A stretch of DNA of 34,025 bases from an uncultured Cetobacterium sp. (GCF_947072685.1 NZ_CAMTIK010000024.1:1-34025); one strand, 5' to 3'. Shown: positions 24,872-33,970, numbered from the stretch's first letter. Made by a program: numbers and translations. Notes: generated by a model not told the origin, from the letters alone.

Positions 24872-26245
24872 TTATTCAATAAAACTTTTAATTTTAATAT
24901 AATCCATTTTGCTCACTGGAAAATTAAAAGAGATTACCTTGTAATTCAAATTAAAAATATCTATATCTTCAAATATAATAATTCCATTGATTTCATTATT
25001 TTTACAGTAGTTATCAAACTCATATACAGAAATATAGTTTGTGTCTTTTATAATTTTTTCTAGCCCCAATTCCTTACAAATATTTTTTAAAAGTGGTTTT
25101 TGTAAAAATCTGTAAACTATTATAATATTATTGAGATTTTCAATTTTTTTTTCCATTTCTAAATGTAATGAATTTATAAGAGTTGTTGCTATAGATGTTT
25201 CATCAAAACTATCAATAGAATCAAAGTATTTTCTTAAAAAAAATGTTATCTGATGAAATTCTTCCATATAGAGACTAAATGTTTTTTTATTGAAACTATA
25301 GAACTCTTTGATATTAAATTTTTTTTTATAATCCATAATAATAGCTATATGAGCTATATGTATAAGTGTATCTTGAGATACTTTAAATTTATATGGAAGA
25401 TTTTTATTCAAATAGATTATTAAATTTTTTACAATTTCAATCTCTTTTGGGTTATTTTCAAAAATATTATTGATATCTTTCTGGAAATAAACTTCTTGAA
25501 TGCACTTAATTTCATAATCTGAAAGAAAGGGTGCTTTTTTAAAAAGTTCTTTAAAATTTTCGGAAATATCTATATGACTATAATTGACTGGATATTTTTG
25601 TCTTATTATTGCTATAATAAACAAAATTTCCATTTTTAAAATTATAAAACTTTGATATAAAACTTTCCTCATAGATAAGATCTTTTGTACAGAATAATCC
25701 ACATTATTCTCAATTTTTAGAGTTTTGAAATAGTTAAAAAATTCTGAAAATTCTTCAGGAAGATATTTTTTTTCATAATATATTTTAAATAAATATAATT
25801 CAAAAATCTCTCTTTTTTTCTCTTCCAGTCCTACCAGTTTAACTCCACTCGAGTTGAATCCTTCAATATTTAAGTTGTAATCATATAATATTTTTTTTAA
25901 TTCTACAATATCTTTTGAAATAGTTCTTCTTGTGACTTTAAGTTTTTTGCTAAGTTCACTTAAATTTACAAGTTCATTCCTTAAAAAAGAGAGCAAAATA
26001 AAAACTTTTCTCTCATCACAAGTTAACTTTTGTAGACATTTAAGATCTTCTTTTAAGTTCGGATTGTTATTTAGTTCATTATGAATTCCAAATATTTTTT
26101 TTTTACCTAAAAGTTCTCCTATCTGTTTGATACAGACTCTGATATTTGATTGCGAAACATTGAAAATATTAGCTAATTCATCTATTGTGTAGGAGTCCAC
26201 TGTTAGGCAATGCATGATTTTAAAATGAAAACTAGTTAAACTCAA
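24872..26245 (-). CDS. BglG/Mga-like HTH transcriptional regulator
   Basis: A 457-residue regulator with two N-terminal helix-turn-helix units: one at about 14-45 (TIDELANIFNVSQSNIRV), the second at about 88-125 (LVNLSELSKKLKVTRRTISKD, an HTH_Mga/HTH_11-type winged helix). A long helical middle resembles the PRD region of BglG/LicR/Mga proteins, but clear conserved PRD histidines are not obvious. The C-terminal 60 residues look like a degenerate EIIB-like alpha/beta part. The signal and target are unknown. The start is TTG with aggagg upstream; no earlier ATG exists. Likely co-transcribed with the cysteine-cluster gene. Confidence 0.8.
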   Translation of the reverse strand: MSLTSFHFKIMHCLTVDSYTIDELANIFNVSQSNIRVCIKQIGELLGKKKIFGIHNELNNNPNLKEDLKCLQKLTCDERKVFILLSFLRNELVNLSELSKKLKVTRRTISKDIVELKKILYDYNLNIEGFNSSGVKLVGLEEKKREIFELYLFKIYYEKKYLPEEFSEFFNYFKTLKIENNVDYSVQKILSMRKVLYQSFIILKMEILFIIAIIRQKYPVNYSHIDISENFKELFKKAPFLSDYEIKCIQEVYFQKDINNIFENNPKEIEIVKNLIIYLNKNLPYKFKVSQDTLIHIAHIAIIMDYKKKFNIKEFYSFNKKTFSLYMEEFHQITFFLRKYFDSIDSFDETSIATTLINSLHLEMEKKIENLNNIIIVYRFLQKPLLKNICKELGLEKIIKDTNYISVYEFDNYCKNNEINGIIIFEDIDIFNLNYKVISFNFPVSKMDYIKIKSFIE

Positions 26246-26409
26246 AAATACCTCCTACAAAAAAATGTTTTTCTAAAAATTATACCACAAATTCATTTAA
26301 TTACAAATAAGAAATTTTATAAATTCAAATAATAAAAAAATTCTATACCAATGAATATAGGAATCATAAGGTTTTTTTAAAAAAGTTTTAGATTAAAAAT
26401 ATAAGGTCT

Positions 26410-26437
26410 TTGAAAGAGTTGAATAATGTTGTATAAT
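26410..26437 (+). promoter_or_regulatory. Promoter of the MipA/OmpV gene
   Basis: TTGAAA (26410-26415), a 16-bp spacer and a perfect TATAAT (26432-26437) lie 55 bp before the start codon. The rest of 26246-26409 is AT-rich with nothing else recognised. Confidence 0.65.
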
Positions 26438-26491
26438 AGCATTTAGTTTAAAAATACTATTTCAATAAATTTTATTATGGAGGATTAATAT

Positions 26492-27232
26492 ATGAAAAAA
26501 ATAATATTAGGGTTAGTAGCATTGTCTATGGCTACAACAACGCTAGCAGAAAATAGATATGGTGTGGGATTAGGAATTGGAGTTTCAGATAGTGTTTATA
26601 AAGGAGCTGATGATGAAAGTTATCCAATGCCACTTTTAGATATTAACTATGGGGATTTGTATATAAAAGGGATCACATTAGGATATAAATTATATCAAAA
26701 TGATTTAATGGTAACCTCAATATTTGTAAATCCATTAGCTGGATTTGCTGTAGATGGTGCTGATTTAGCAAAAGGATATGACAATATTGACGATAGAAAA
26801 TTTCAAACTATGGCGGGAGTAAGAGTGGATTCACATCCAATTTTCTACGGAGTGAGATTAGGTGCATTAGCTCAATTTGGTAAACATGGTGCTGAAGCTA
26901 AACTGGGTGCGTTTAGACCATATTCGGTTACTGATAGACTTATTTTAGTTCCAGCTGTACATGTAAAGGGATACACTCAAGACTATACAGATTATTACTT
27001 TGGGGTAACAGCTGAAGAGAGAGATAAAAATAGAAATATAAAAGAGGAATATACTGCTGATGCAGGATATTCAGTTGGAGCAACTTTGACTGCAGACTAT
27101 AAATTAAATGATAGAATGGCATTAATGATGTTTGTAGGTGTTGAAAAGTTTTCAGACGAGATTGCAGATTCACCAATTGTTGAAGATAACACATTATTCT
27201 TGGTTGGAGCAGGAGCTAAATATTTCTTCTAA
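26492..27232 (+). CDS. MipA/OmpV-family outer membrane protein
   Basis: A 246-residue outer membrane beta-barrel. A signal peptide (1-19, ending TTLA before ENRYG) is followed by alternating strands: YGVGLGIGVSDSVYKGADDESYPMPLLDINYGDLYIKG matches the MipA/OmpV N-terminal pattern (landmark region 22-60). The protein ends in aromatic YFF, the C-terminal signal recognised for barrel assembly. MipA in E. coli is a scaffold for murein enzymes, but most family members have no proven role. Its presence supports a diderm host. Site ggagg; monocistronic with its own terminator. Confidence 0.92.
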   Translation: MKKIILGLVALSMATTTLAENRYGVGLGIGVSDSVYKGADDESYPMPLLDINYGDLYIKGITLGYKLYQNDLMVTSIFVNPLAGFAVDGADLAKGYDNIDDRKFQTMAGVRVDSHPIFYGVRLGALAQFGKHGAEAKLGAFRPYSVTDRLILVPAVHVKGYTQDYTDYYFGVTAEERDKNRNIKEEYTADAGYSVGATLTADYKLNDRMALMMFVGVEKFSDEIADSPIVEDNTLFLVGAGAKYFF

Positions 27233-27240
27233 AAAAACAA

Positions 27241-27279
27241 ACCCAAAGTACAGTTTGAATGTACTTTGGGTTCTTTTTT
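27241..27279. terminator. Bidirectional rho-independent terminator
   Basis: A perfect 12-bp stem, acccaaagtaca (27241-27252) and its complement (27260-27271), has a 7-nt loop. A T run follows on the plus strand, and an A run precedes it (T run on the minus strand). It is shared by mipA and yccF. Confidence 0.92.
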
Positions 27280-27652
27280 ACTTTTCTCTCAATGTGTATT
27301 TATATGGATTAAAAGCAACTTGAGCTAATTTAAAATTTTGTAGTCCTAACGGAATTCCAATTACTGTCAAGCACATCGCAATTCCAATAATAATGTGTGA
27401 TATAGCGAGCCATATTCCGAAAAATATTATCCAAAAGAAACCTGCAATTGGTCTTGGAGGTTGTCCAACTCTGGCTTGTTCAACAACTTCTTTTCCAAAT
27501 GGAGTAAGACATGCTGATGCCATTTCAAAACATCCTCTTGTAAAAGGTATTGTAACAATAAATATAATTGAAAATATACCACAAACTAGCCACTCTACAG
27601 CTAATGGTAATCCACCTAAAACCAACCATAAAATATTTAATATTAAATTCAT
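27278..27652 (-). CDS. yccF: YccF-family inner membrane protein
   Basis: A 124-residue membrane protein with two YccF domains: one at about 3-55 (ILNILWLVLGGLPLAVEWLV, then FTRGCFEMA) and one at about 68-120 (FFWIIFFGIWLAISHI, TVIGIPLGLQNFKLAQVAF). There are roughly four hydrophobic segments. The function is unknown. The N-terminus aligns with E. coli YccF at M1. The start has almost no ribosome binding site of its own; it follows a 13-codon leader ORF by two bases. Confidence 0.9.
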   Translation of the reverse strand: MNLILNILWLVLGGLPLAVEWLVCGIFSIIFIVTIPFTRGCFEMASACLTPFGKEVVEQARVGQPPRPIAGFFWIIFFGIWLAISHIIIGIAMCLTVIGIPLGLQNFKLAQVAFNPYKYTLREK

Positions 27653-27654
27653 TT

Positions 27655-27696
27655 CTATGTATGATAAACGTATAAACCACTTAAACTATTTATCAT
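27655..27696 (-). CDS. 13-codon leader ORF upstream of yccF
   Basis: On the minus strand a strong binding site (aaggagg) precedes an ATG and 13 codons, MINSLSGLYVYHT, then TAG; two bases later comes the yccF ATG in another frame. The leader sequence itself is an inverted repeat (tatgataaa at 27660-27668 with tttatcata at 27689-27697). It is probably a translational coupling or regulatory leader. An alternative is an upstream start lost by frameshift, but yccF homology begins at its own ATG. Confidence 0.5.
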   Translation of the reverse strand: MINSLSGLYVYHT

Positions 27697-27697
27697 A

Positions 27698-27939
27698 TCC
27701 TCCTTATTTATTATTTTTATTATCTTTAAATTTTATCAAATTTTCCTTCAAAAAACAAATTTTTTCATTGAATTCTTTTCATTTTCCTAAATTATCAATA
27801 ATTAACATATATTTCGCATAGAATATTCCTTTTTCTCTTTTTAAATAGCTATTTTCTTTAATTGAAAATAGAATATTTACTTGTTCTCTTACAAAATGTA
27901 TTATAAAGGAGAAATAATTATTTAATTGAGGTGAATTTT
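27698..27939. promoter_or_regulatory. AT-rich divergent regulatory region with inverted repeat
   Basis: The region between yccF and the sulfatase gene is very T-rich. It contains an inverted repeat, ctattttc-7-gaaaatag (27849-27871), about 70 bp before the sulfatase start, and two copies of tagaatatt (near 27822 and 27869). These may be operator sites for the sulfatase gene. No confident -35/-10 pair was identified. Confidence 0.35.
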
Positions 27940-29334
27940 ATGAAAAAACCAAATCTTTTATTTATTTTTGCTGATCAATGGAGAAGAGAAGCTGTTGGAT
28001 TTATGGAGAAGGAACCAGTAATTACTCCTAATTTTGACTCTTTTTCTAATGAGGCAGCTATATTTGAAAAAGCATATAGCAGTTGTCCGCTTTGTTCTCC
28101 AAATAGAGCTTCTATTTTAACTGGAAAGAATCCAATATCTCATGGGGTTATTACAAATTGTAAACCCGGTCTTGAAAATATTTTTCTAAAAGAAGATGAA
28201 GTAACAGTTGGCGATGTATTGAAATCTAATAACTATAGAACAGGTTATATTGGAAAATGGCATTTGGATGAGCCTGAGGAAAAGGAAGGATTAACGCCCA
28301 TTTCAGGAGCTAAAAATTGGGATGCCTTTACACCTCCTGGACCTAGACGACATGGATTCGATTTTTGGTATTCTTACGGTGCTGATGACAACCATCTCTC
28401 ACCACACTATTGGATGGATACCCCCGATATGATAAGTATTAAAAAGTGGTCTGTTGAGCATGAAACAGATGTGGCTTTAGATTTCATTGATAAAAATAAA
28501 GAGGAGAATTTTGCTCTTTTTTTATCATGGAATCCGCCACATACGCCTCTTGATTTAATCCCCCCAAAATACGTAAATATGTATTCTAACACTAAAATAC
28601 AAAAAAGAAGAAATGTAATTTTAGAAAATATAGTTGATCATCCTCAAACAATAGAACCATTTTCTTTAAATGAAGATACTTATTTGGAGTCAGTTAAAAA
28701 ATATTATGCAGCTATAACGGGGATCGATGAAAACTTTGGAAGAGTAGTTGACTACTTAAAAAAGAATGATTTATTTGAAAATACTATAATTATAGTAACT
28801 TCGGATCATGGAGAGATGTTGTGTTCGCATGGATTTTGGAGTAAACATGTTTGGTTTGAAGAGGCTGTTTCTGTACCATTCATGCTTTCTCATGGGAGTA
28901 AATATAAAAATAAAAAAATATTAACACCTCTTTCTGGAATAGATATTGCTCCAACTATTTTATCTCTTTTAGATATAAATATTCCTTTAGAGATGGAAGG
29001 TAAGGATATAGCGCCATCTTTAAATGGAGAAGTAGTTGATAACATAGTTGTTTCAGCATGTTATACAGGAAATTCTAAAGTTTTAAAAAGTTTAAAAGAG
29101 AGAGGGTTAGATACGCTTTCTTATGGTTGGAGAGCTGCAATTGATGAAAGATACACTTATGTTTATTACAGTGACTATTCAGCCAAAAGTACTCCTAAAG
29201 AATTTTTATATGATAATAAATCAGATGAATTTCAACTTAATTCTATTTTGGTAACAGATAAAACTAAATATCTAAAAGATTATTTGATTGAGTGGGGAAA
29301 AAAATATAGCGATCCATGTTTATCAAATATCTAA
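27940..29334 (+). CDS. Cys-type sulfatase of glycosaminoglycan locus
   Basis: A 464-residue type I sulfatase (family S1). The active-site motif C52-S-P-N-R56 followed by TG (61-62) marks the cysteine converted to formylglycine. An anaerobe would need a radical-SAM maturase (anSME), not found here. Metal-binding D12 with Q13 in FADQWRR, the GYIGKWHL motif and TSDHGEMLCSHG are present. There is no signal peptide, so it should be cytoplasmic and act on imported sulfated saccharides. A GTG at 27931 opens the frame, but it is part of the binding site gaggtg that serves the ATG at 27940. It converges on the chondroitin lyase gene. Confidence 0.93.
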   Translation: MKKPNLLFIFADQWRREAVGFMEKEPVITPNFDSFSNEAAIFEKAYSSCPLCSPNRASILTGKNPISHGVITNCKPGLENIFLKEDEVTVGDVLKSNNYRTGYIGKWHLDEPEEKEGLTPISGAKNWDAFTPPGPRRHGFDFWYSYGADDNHLSPHYWMDTPDMISIKKWSVEHETDVALDFIDKNKEENFALFLSWNPPHTPLDLIPPKYVNMYSNTKIQKRRNVILENIVDHPQTIEPFSLNEDTYLESVKKYYAAITGIDENFGRVVDYLKKNDLFENTIIIVTSDHGEMLCSHGFWSKHVWFEEAVSVPFMLSHGSKYKNKKILTPLSGIDIAPTILSLLDINIPLEMEGKDIAPSLNGEVVDNIVVSACYTGNSKVLKSLKERGLDTLSYGWRAAIDERYTYVYYSDYSAKSTPKEFLYDNKSDEFQLNSILVTDKTKYLKDYLIEWGKKYSDPCLSNI

Positions 29335-29376
29335 GAATGTGCAGATCTTAAACGATAAATAAAGAGTGTTATCCAT

Positions 29377-29420
29377 AAAAAATATTGAAAATAGGCGTTC
29401 CTATTTTCAATATTTTTTTT
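29377..29420. terminator. Bidirectional rho-independent terminator
   Basis: A perfect 19-bp stem (29377-29395 with 29400-29418) and a cgtt loop (29396-29399), with A run before and T run after. It ends both the sulfatase gene and the convergent lyase operon. Confidence 0.93.
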
Positions 29421-29421
29421 G

Positions 29422-32340
29422 TTATATCTTTTTTAAACTTTTAAAGTTTACCTTAATCTCTTCCCCATTTTTAGATGTAATTTTCAATTTGGTTGAATCT
29501 TCTAAAATTTCGGATTCTATATTTGAGTTGGGTTCAATTTCATATTGTCCTTTTAGGACAATTAGGCTGGTGTGCTCCATTCCATTGTTGCTAATCCAAC
29601 CTCTGGAGTAAATACTTGTTTCTTTCATTCTCCCTTCATTATATTGATCTTCATCAATGCCATCATAGAGCCTTAGGTCTGGATCAACAAAACTCATTTG
29701 AAAATTTTCTCCATCTGTTTGAATTAAAATTAAAGATGGTGTGTCCACTGAATTAATAAATTTATTTTCTTTTAAATTTCCAGATTCAAATATAGCATAT
29801 CCAATCATATCACTATCTAAATCTTTAACTATATGGCTTTTGTTATCATGATTTATAACCTGATATTTAGAAGATTTCATAAATTCACTTTTTTCTTTTT
29901 CATCTCCTTGGATTAATATGCTATACTCATATTTCTCATTTTTGGGAGATTTACCATGATTTATATAGGCCACCTCATAGTTATTTTCTGTTTTCTCTCC
30001 GGAGGTGTGATCTCTTGATTCCTGGTTACCTTTTTTTGAAATAATATTCCCTAGAACAACTTTATACATGTTATTTTGAGAATCTAAAAAAATATTTTTA
30101 TTGTTAGTGTAGCTTTTTTTGAAATTCTTTCCTAAATAGTTTTGGAAAAGAGTTGTGTGTGTTTCATTTTTATTGTCATTATTTTCAATACCACTTCCTA
30201 GTAAGATGGCTTTATTATTAAATAAAAAAATTGATTTTCTAGCTCTGTGGCTCCCATTATATTTTGGATGTTCGTGGAGTTTCATGGCAAACATTCCATT
30301 TGAATTTAAAGAATTTCCGCCGGAGTAAGTTTCATCTGATAAAAGCATCTCTTCTATACCACTTTTAGTATCAACTTGTGAGATACTTGATTTTAGGTCT
30401 TCAAAAGGGAGATCTATAGCTGTTGTTCCTGGGAAATGTTTCCAGTCCCAACCTTTTTGAACATATCCACTATCTTTCAATGAGTTTTGTAAAATTTGAA
30501 AAGCTCCATAACTCATATATCTACCATAAAGGTTATTTTTAAGATACGTTTCGTTTCCAACCAGATACCTACTATATCCTTTTACACCAACTAACCAGTT
30601 GTCTCTTCTATGAAGTTGAATAGAACCCATATTTAATGTCCACGATCCTTCTGGAGGTTTTTCCATTTCAAAACCGAGATTTTTTAGTTTTTCTATTTTT
30701 TTATTGTCTTTACTTAATCTTAAATAAGCTTCTGCTAAATCTCTATCGATACCATCTTCTCCACTTAAAGCCATTAATCTAAAAGACTCTACATCTATTT
30801 TTAATTTATCATCTGGATGTCTTCCACTTAAAGAGAGTAGATAGTTATATTTATTAGAGTAAATTCTTGTCAGTAATATAGCCTTTTTTAGAATTTTATA
30901 AGGTTCACCTGTAATTCCATAAGAGGTTCCGTTTAAGTAGTAAATAATAGGAGTCAATCCTTCAAAAGCTCCTTTAGCATATGCGGGATAATTTTGCATA
31001 TGATGAAATACAGTTCCGTCATATTTAAATCCACCCAGAACACCAGGAGAATATTTGATAGAATTCACGAGATAACTTTGTAGCTGGTATAACTGCTTAG
31101 CTTCAATATTTTGATTTTCATTTAATAGAATAGCAGTGAGCATTCCTGGAAGCATGGTATTTAAAACATCGATATTAACTCCATTTATTTTATCTTTGGG
31201 GATAAAGATCATTCCCATACCACTGTACCATGCTATCATATCTCTAGCTTTATCTATTGTTTTTAATTTTATAAGAGGTTCTTTCATCAAAAATATAGCT
31301 TCATAAATTTCTCTCATTTGGTATCCTAAATGATGAACGGTACCTTGAGAACTTCCTTTTGTCCAGCCTTGATCGTACATATATTCTAAACTTTCATTAA
31401 ATATATAGGCGATTGTATTTTTATCGTCTATATTCTTTGTAGAGTTATACATGTAGGATAATTCTCTTAGATATTTTCCAAATTCTTTTGTGGGAATATA
31501 TTTTATTTTTTCTTTTTCATCAGGTTTTAAATCATTGTATATGATTAATTTTTGAATGAATTCTAAATTTATTTTTTTATATTTTAAAAGCTCAGATTTT
31601 TTTTCATTTATAAGAGTTTCTGTCACAGCAATATTTTTAAGTAGTTTTTCTCGATACCTTTTCTCAATTTTATTTATTCCAATTTTTTCTTCTTGAGAGA
31701 GTTCTTTCTCGTTTTTTTCATTATCTATTTGATTATAGTTTTTATATAGGGCCATCCAATGAGCATTAGCAGAAGAATCAGCTTCTATATTAATAAAGTT
31801 AACCTGTTCATCTCTTGCATTATGTCTTGGATCTATTAGTACTGAAGGAATGATTTGATCTATTAATATGCTTCCTTTGACATTGGGTGCCACAAAAGTT
31901 ATCTCGTCCATTTCTTCCTCTGGATTCCCAATCATATCTCTATCATATTGAACCCACATAGTTCTCCAACCTTTGAAATTCATTTTTATTGGAAACCAAC
32001 ATTTGACCATATTCTTTTTTTTGAACTGAACCAAAAGTTCTCCTGCCAAAGGTGTTTCATTATATATCCACATAGTATAACTACTTTTAGATTTTTCAAC
32101 TTGTCCTTTTTTAAAAGCAGTATAGCCAACATCTCCTAAAATACTGAGTGTCTCAAATTCTGCAAAACTCCATTTTAAAGAACTTTCTCCATCTTTATAT
32201 TTATCTTTAGATATAGATAGTGAATCACTTGTTTTGGCAATCACATTTTTGGGTATCTCATTTTCGAATTGATATACTTTAATTTCTTTTCCATACAAAG
32301 ATCCAGCTAACATAATCACTCCCAATATAATTTTTTTCAT
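29422..32340 (-). CDS. PL8 chondroitin ABC-type lyase
   Basis: A 972-residue polysaccharide lyase resembling chondroitinase ABC I (about 1,020 residues). It cleaves chondroitin/dermatan sulfate, and probably hyaluronan, by beta-elimination to unsaturated disaccharides. A signal peptide (1-17) exports it. The N-terminal jelly-roll domain (about 20-190), the helical toroid (about 230-610) and C-terminal beta sheets are in the usual order. The catalytic tetrad fits by alignment from memory: H447 and Y454 in FHHMQNYPAY, R507 in LSGRHP, E597 in VGNETYLKNNLYGRY. WDWKHFPGTTAIDLP (631-645) is also typical. The site is aggggga. It follows the binding lipoprotein gene, with a hairpin between them. Confidence 0.93.
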   Translation of the reverse strand: MKKIILGVIMLAGSLYGKEIKVYQFENEIPKNVIAKTSDSLSISKDKYKDGESSLKWSFAEFETLSILGDVGYTAFKKGQVEKSKSSYTMWIYNETPLAGELLVQFKKKNMVKCWFPIKMNFKGWRTMWVQYDRDMIGNPEEEMDEITFVAPNVKGSILIDQIIPSVLIDPRHNARDEQVNFINIEADSSANAHWMALYKNYNQIDNEKNEKELSQEEKIGINKIEKRYREKLLKNIAVTETLINEKKSELLKYKKINLEFIQKLIIYNDLKPDEKEKIKYIPTKEFGKYLRELSYMYNSTKNIDDKNTIAYIFNESLEYMYDQGWTKGSSQGTVHHLGYQMREIYEAIFLMKEPLIKLKTIDKARDMIAWYSGMGMIFIPKDKINGVNIDVLNTMLPGMLTAILLNENQNIEAKQLYQLQSYLVNSIKYSPGVLGGFKYDGTVFHHMQNYPAYAKGAFEGLTPIIYYLNGTSYGITGEPYKILKKAILLTRIYSNKYNYLLSLSGRHPDDKLKIDVESFRLMALSGEDGIDRDLAEAYLRLSKDNKKIEKLKNLGFEMEKPPEGSWTLNMGSIQLHRRDNWLVGVKGYSRYLVGNETYLKNNLYGRYMSYGAFQILQNSLKDSGYVQKGWDWKHFPGTTAIDLPFEDLKSSISQVDTKSGIEEMLLSDETYSGGNSLNSNGMFAMKLHEHPKYNGSHRARKSIFLFNNKAILLGSGIENNDNKNETHTTLFQNYLGKNFKKSYTNNKNIFLDSQNNMYKVVLGNIISKKGNQESRDHTSGEKTENNYEVAYINHGKSPKNEKYEYSILIQGDEKEKSEFMKSSKYQVINHDNKSHIVKDLDSDMIGYAIFESGNLKENKFINSVDTPSLILIQTDGENFQMSFVDPDLRLYDGIDEDQYNEGRMKETSIYSRGWISNNGMEHTSLIVLKGQYEIEPNSNIESEILEDSTKLKITSKNGEEIKVNFKSLKKI

Positions 32341-32373
32341 TTTCTCCCCCTGATTTGAAGTAGATAAATCTAT

Positions 32374-32403
32374 AAAAAACTAGGTGCAAACACCTAGTTT
32401 TTT
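32374..32403 (-). terminator. Intra-operon stem-loop between lipoprotein and lyase genes
   Basis: A perfect 13-bp stem (32374-32386 with 32391-32403, core ctaggtg/cacctag) and a caaa loop, with a T run on the minus strand. Only 33 bp separate it from the lyase start, leaving little room for a separate promoter. It probably acts as a partial terminator that lowers lyase expression relative to the binding protein. Confidence 0.8.
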
Positions 32404-32409
32404 ATATTT

Positions 32410-33948
32410 TTAATCTATACTATTGTAATGAGTGTAACCTTTTTGGACAAGTTCAATTGCATCGCCAATTCCATTTTGTTTAATTCTATTGATATAAGTA
32501 TCCCAGTCATCATCTACATTAGAAACTCCTAAAATCCATTTTTGCATATATTCTTCAGTTGTTTGATTTACAGGAGCCATTATTTTTTCTAATTTCTTTA
32601 TATCCTTAGGGCTATATTTTAATATAGGTAAAGGCATAGTAGTATTTCCATCTTTCATATACATTTCGAATCCTTGTTTGGCAATATTATTTGAATATTG
32701 ATATTCGTAATCCGCATTCTGTTGAACTCCAGGTCCTGAAACTTGAGCTCCAACTTCTTGTAAAACTTTTAGTGGACCTTTTCCATCTGGATTTTTTAGA
32801 ACTAAGTCTGTAAATATAGGATTACCATCCACGATTTGATAGTGCTCTCCTTCAATCCCGAAATTCCAAGTTCTTCTACCTTCCTCTGAGAACCACCAAT
32901 CCATAAATTTAATAGCTAGCTCTGGATTTTTAGCTGCTGCTGAAATTCCCCATCCTATTTCAGGAGTTGTATTTCTACCAATAGTGACACTTTTTACTCC
33001 GTTTTTTATTTCTAATGGTTCAATTGGATAGAATTCAAATCCAGGTATTTGAGCAGTTAAACTGTTATAGCTTGCAGTACTTCCAAACCAGTCCAAAGTC
33101 ATTCCACCTATATTTGTTGGTAATACGGTATCTCTAGCCCCCCAGCCTCTTGTAAATACCTCTCTATCTATTAATCCCTTTTTATACCAATCCGCAGCTA
33201 ATTTTATAGCATCTTTAAAATTTGGATCAAGGGTTGCAAAAGTGACTTTGTCATTTTCAGCATAGAATGTTTTGTATGGTCTTGCTCCAAAAACTCCAGT
33301 TAAGTTGTTTAAAGCGGCCTGGATGTTTCCTCGAACAAAAATACCAACCTCATCTTTTCTTCCGTTTCCATTAGCATCTTGTTCTTTAAATACTGTTAGA
33401 GCATTTTCGGTTTCATCTATAGTTTTAGGTATTGATAAACCAAACTTTTTTAACCAATCTGTTCGAATAAAAAGCCCAGAGGAAACGCTTAATTTCTCTA
33501 GATCATAGTATGTCGGAATAGCATATATTTTTCCATCTAATGAATACATATCTTTTCTATATTTGGGATTTTCCTCTATAAATTTTTTTATATTTGGAGC
33601 ATGCTTATCTATTAAATCATTTAAAGCAATCATACCACCATCACTACCTAATTTCTCTAAATCAGGAACTCTATAAGCTATAATATCTGAAAAATCATTA
33701 GAAGCCAACATAAGATTATAAGCTTGTGTTGAGTCTGTATTGTTTTTAGATGCATATGATTTTATTTTTACTCCCATTGCTTCTTCTGCTTTTTTATAAA
33801 TTTTCCACTCATTGTTTAAAGGCATTCCATTAAAAACTAAAAATATAGAAAGGTTTTTTTCATTTTCTTTTGAGTCTCCATCTTTTGAGCATCCATTAAA
33901 CATAAGCGTCGATAAAAGTAACGCTCCTATTGCTATTTTTTTCTTCAT
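32410..33948 (-). CDS. Sugar ABC transporter substrate-binding lipoprotein
   Basis: A 512-residue extracytoplasmic binding protein of the CUT1/LplA-like (YtcQ-type) group. The signal peptide ends in a lipobox with C20 (LMFNGC), so it is membrane-anchored. It has a likely calcium-binding loop, DANGNGRKDEVG (about 195-206), typical of this group. Proteins of this kind import unsaturated glycosaminoglycan disaccharides or other oligouronides in fusobacteria (Smon0123 of Streptobacillus moniliformis, from memory), and the lyase next door supports that ligand here. Permease and ATPase genes are not in the window. The site is aagggga. It starts 22 bp after the SDR gene. Confidence 0.9.
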   Translation of the reverse strand: MKKKIAIGALLLSTLMFNGCSKDGDSKENEKNLSIFLVFNGMPLNNEWKIYKKAEEAMGVKIKSYASKNNTDSTQAYNLMLASNDFSDIIAYRVPDLEKLGSDGGMIALNDLIDKHAPNIKKFIEENPKYRKDMYSLDGKIYAIPTYYDLEKLSVSSGLFIRTDWLKKFGLSIPKTIDETENALTVFKEQDANGNGRKDEVGIFVRGNIQAALNNLTGVFGARPYKTFYAENDKVTFATLDPNFKDAIKLAADWYKKGLIDREVFTRGWGARDTVLPTNIGGMTLDWFGSTASYNSLTAQIPGFEFYPIEPLEIKNGVKSVTIGRNTTPEIGWGISAAAKNPELAIKFMDWWFSEEGRRTWNFGIEGEHYQIVDGNPIFTDLVLKNPDGKGPLKVLQEVGAQVSGPGVQQNADYEYQYSNNIAKQGFEMYMKDGNTTMPLPILKYSPKDIKKLEKIMAPVNQTTEEYMQKWILGVSNVDDDWDTYINRIKQNGIGDAIELVQKGYTHYNSID

Positions 33949-33970
33949 TATAACTTTCTCCCCTTGTTTG

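Noticed and set aside
26940-27194. 84-codon open frame opposite the MipA/OmpV gene
   Set aside because: It is a low-complexity Leu/Gln/Tyr shadow of the beta-barrel coding sequence.
27393-27821. 142-codon open frame opposite yccF running into the spacer
   Set aside because: It overlaps the recognisable YccF coding region on the other strand and has no family resemblance or ribosome site.
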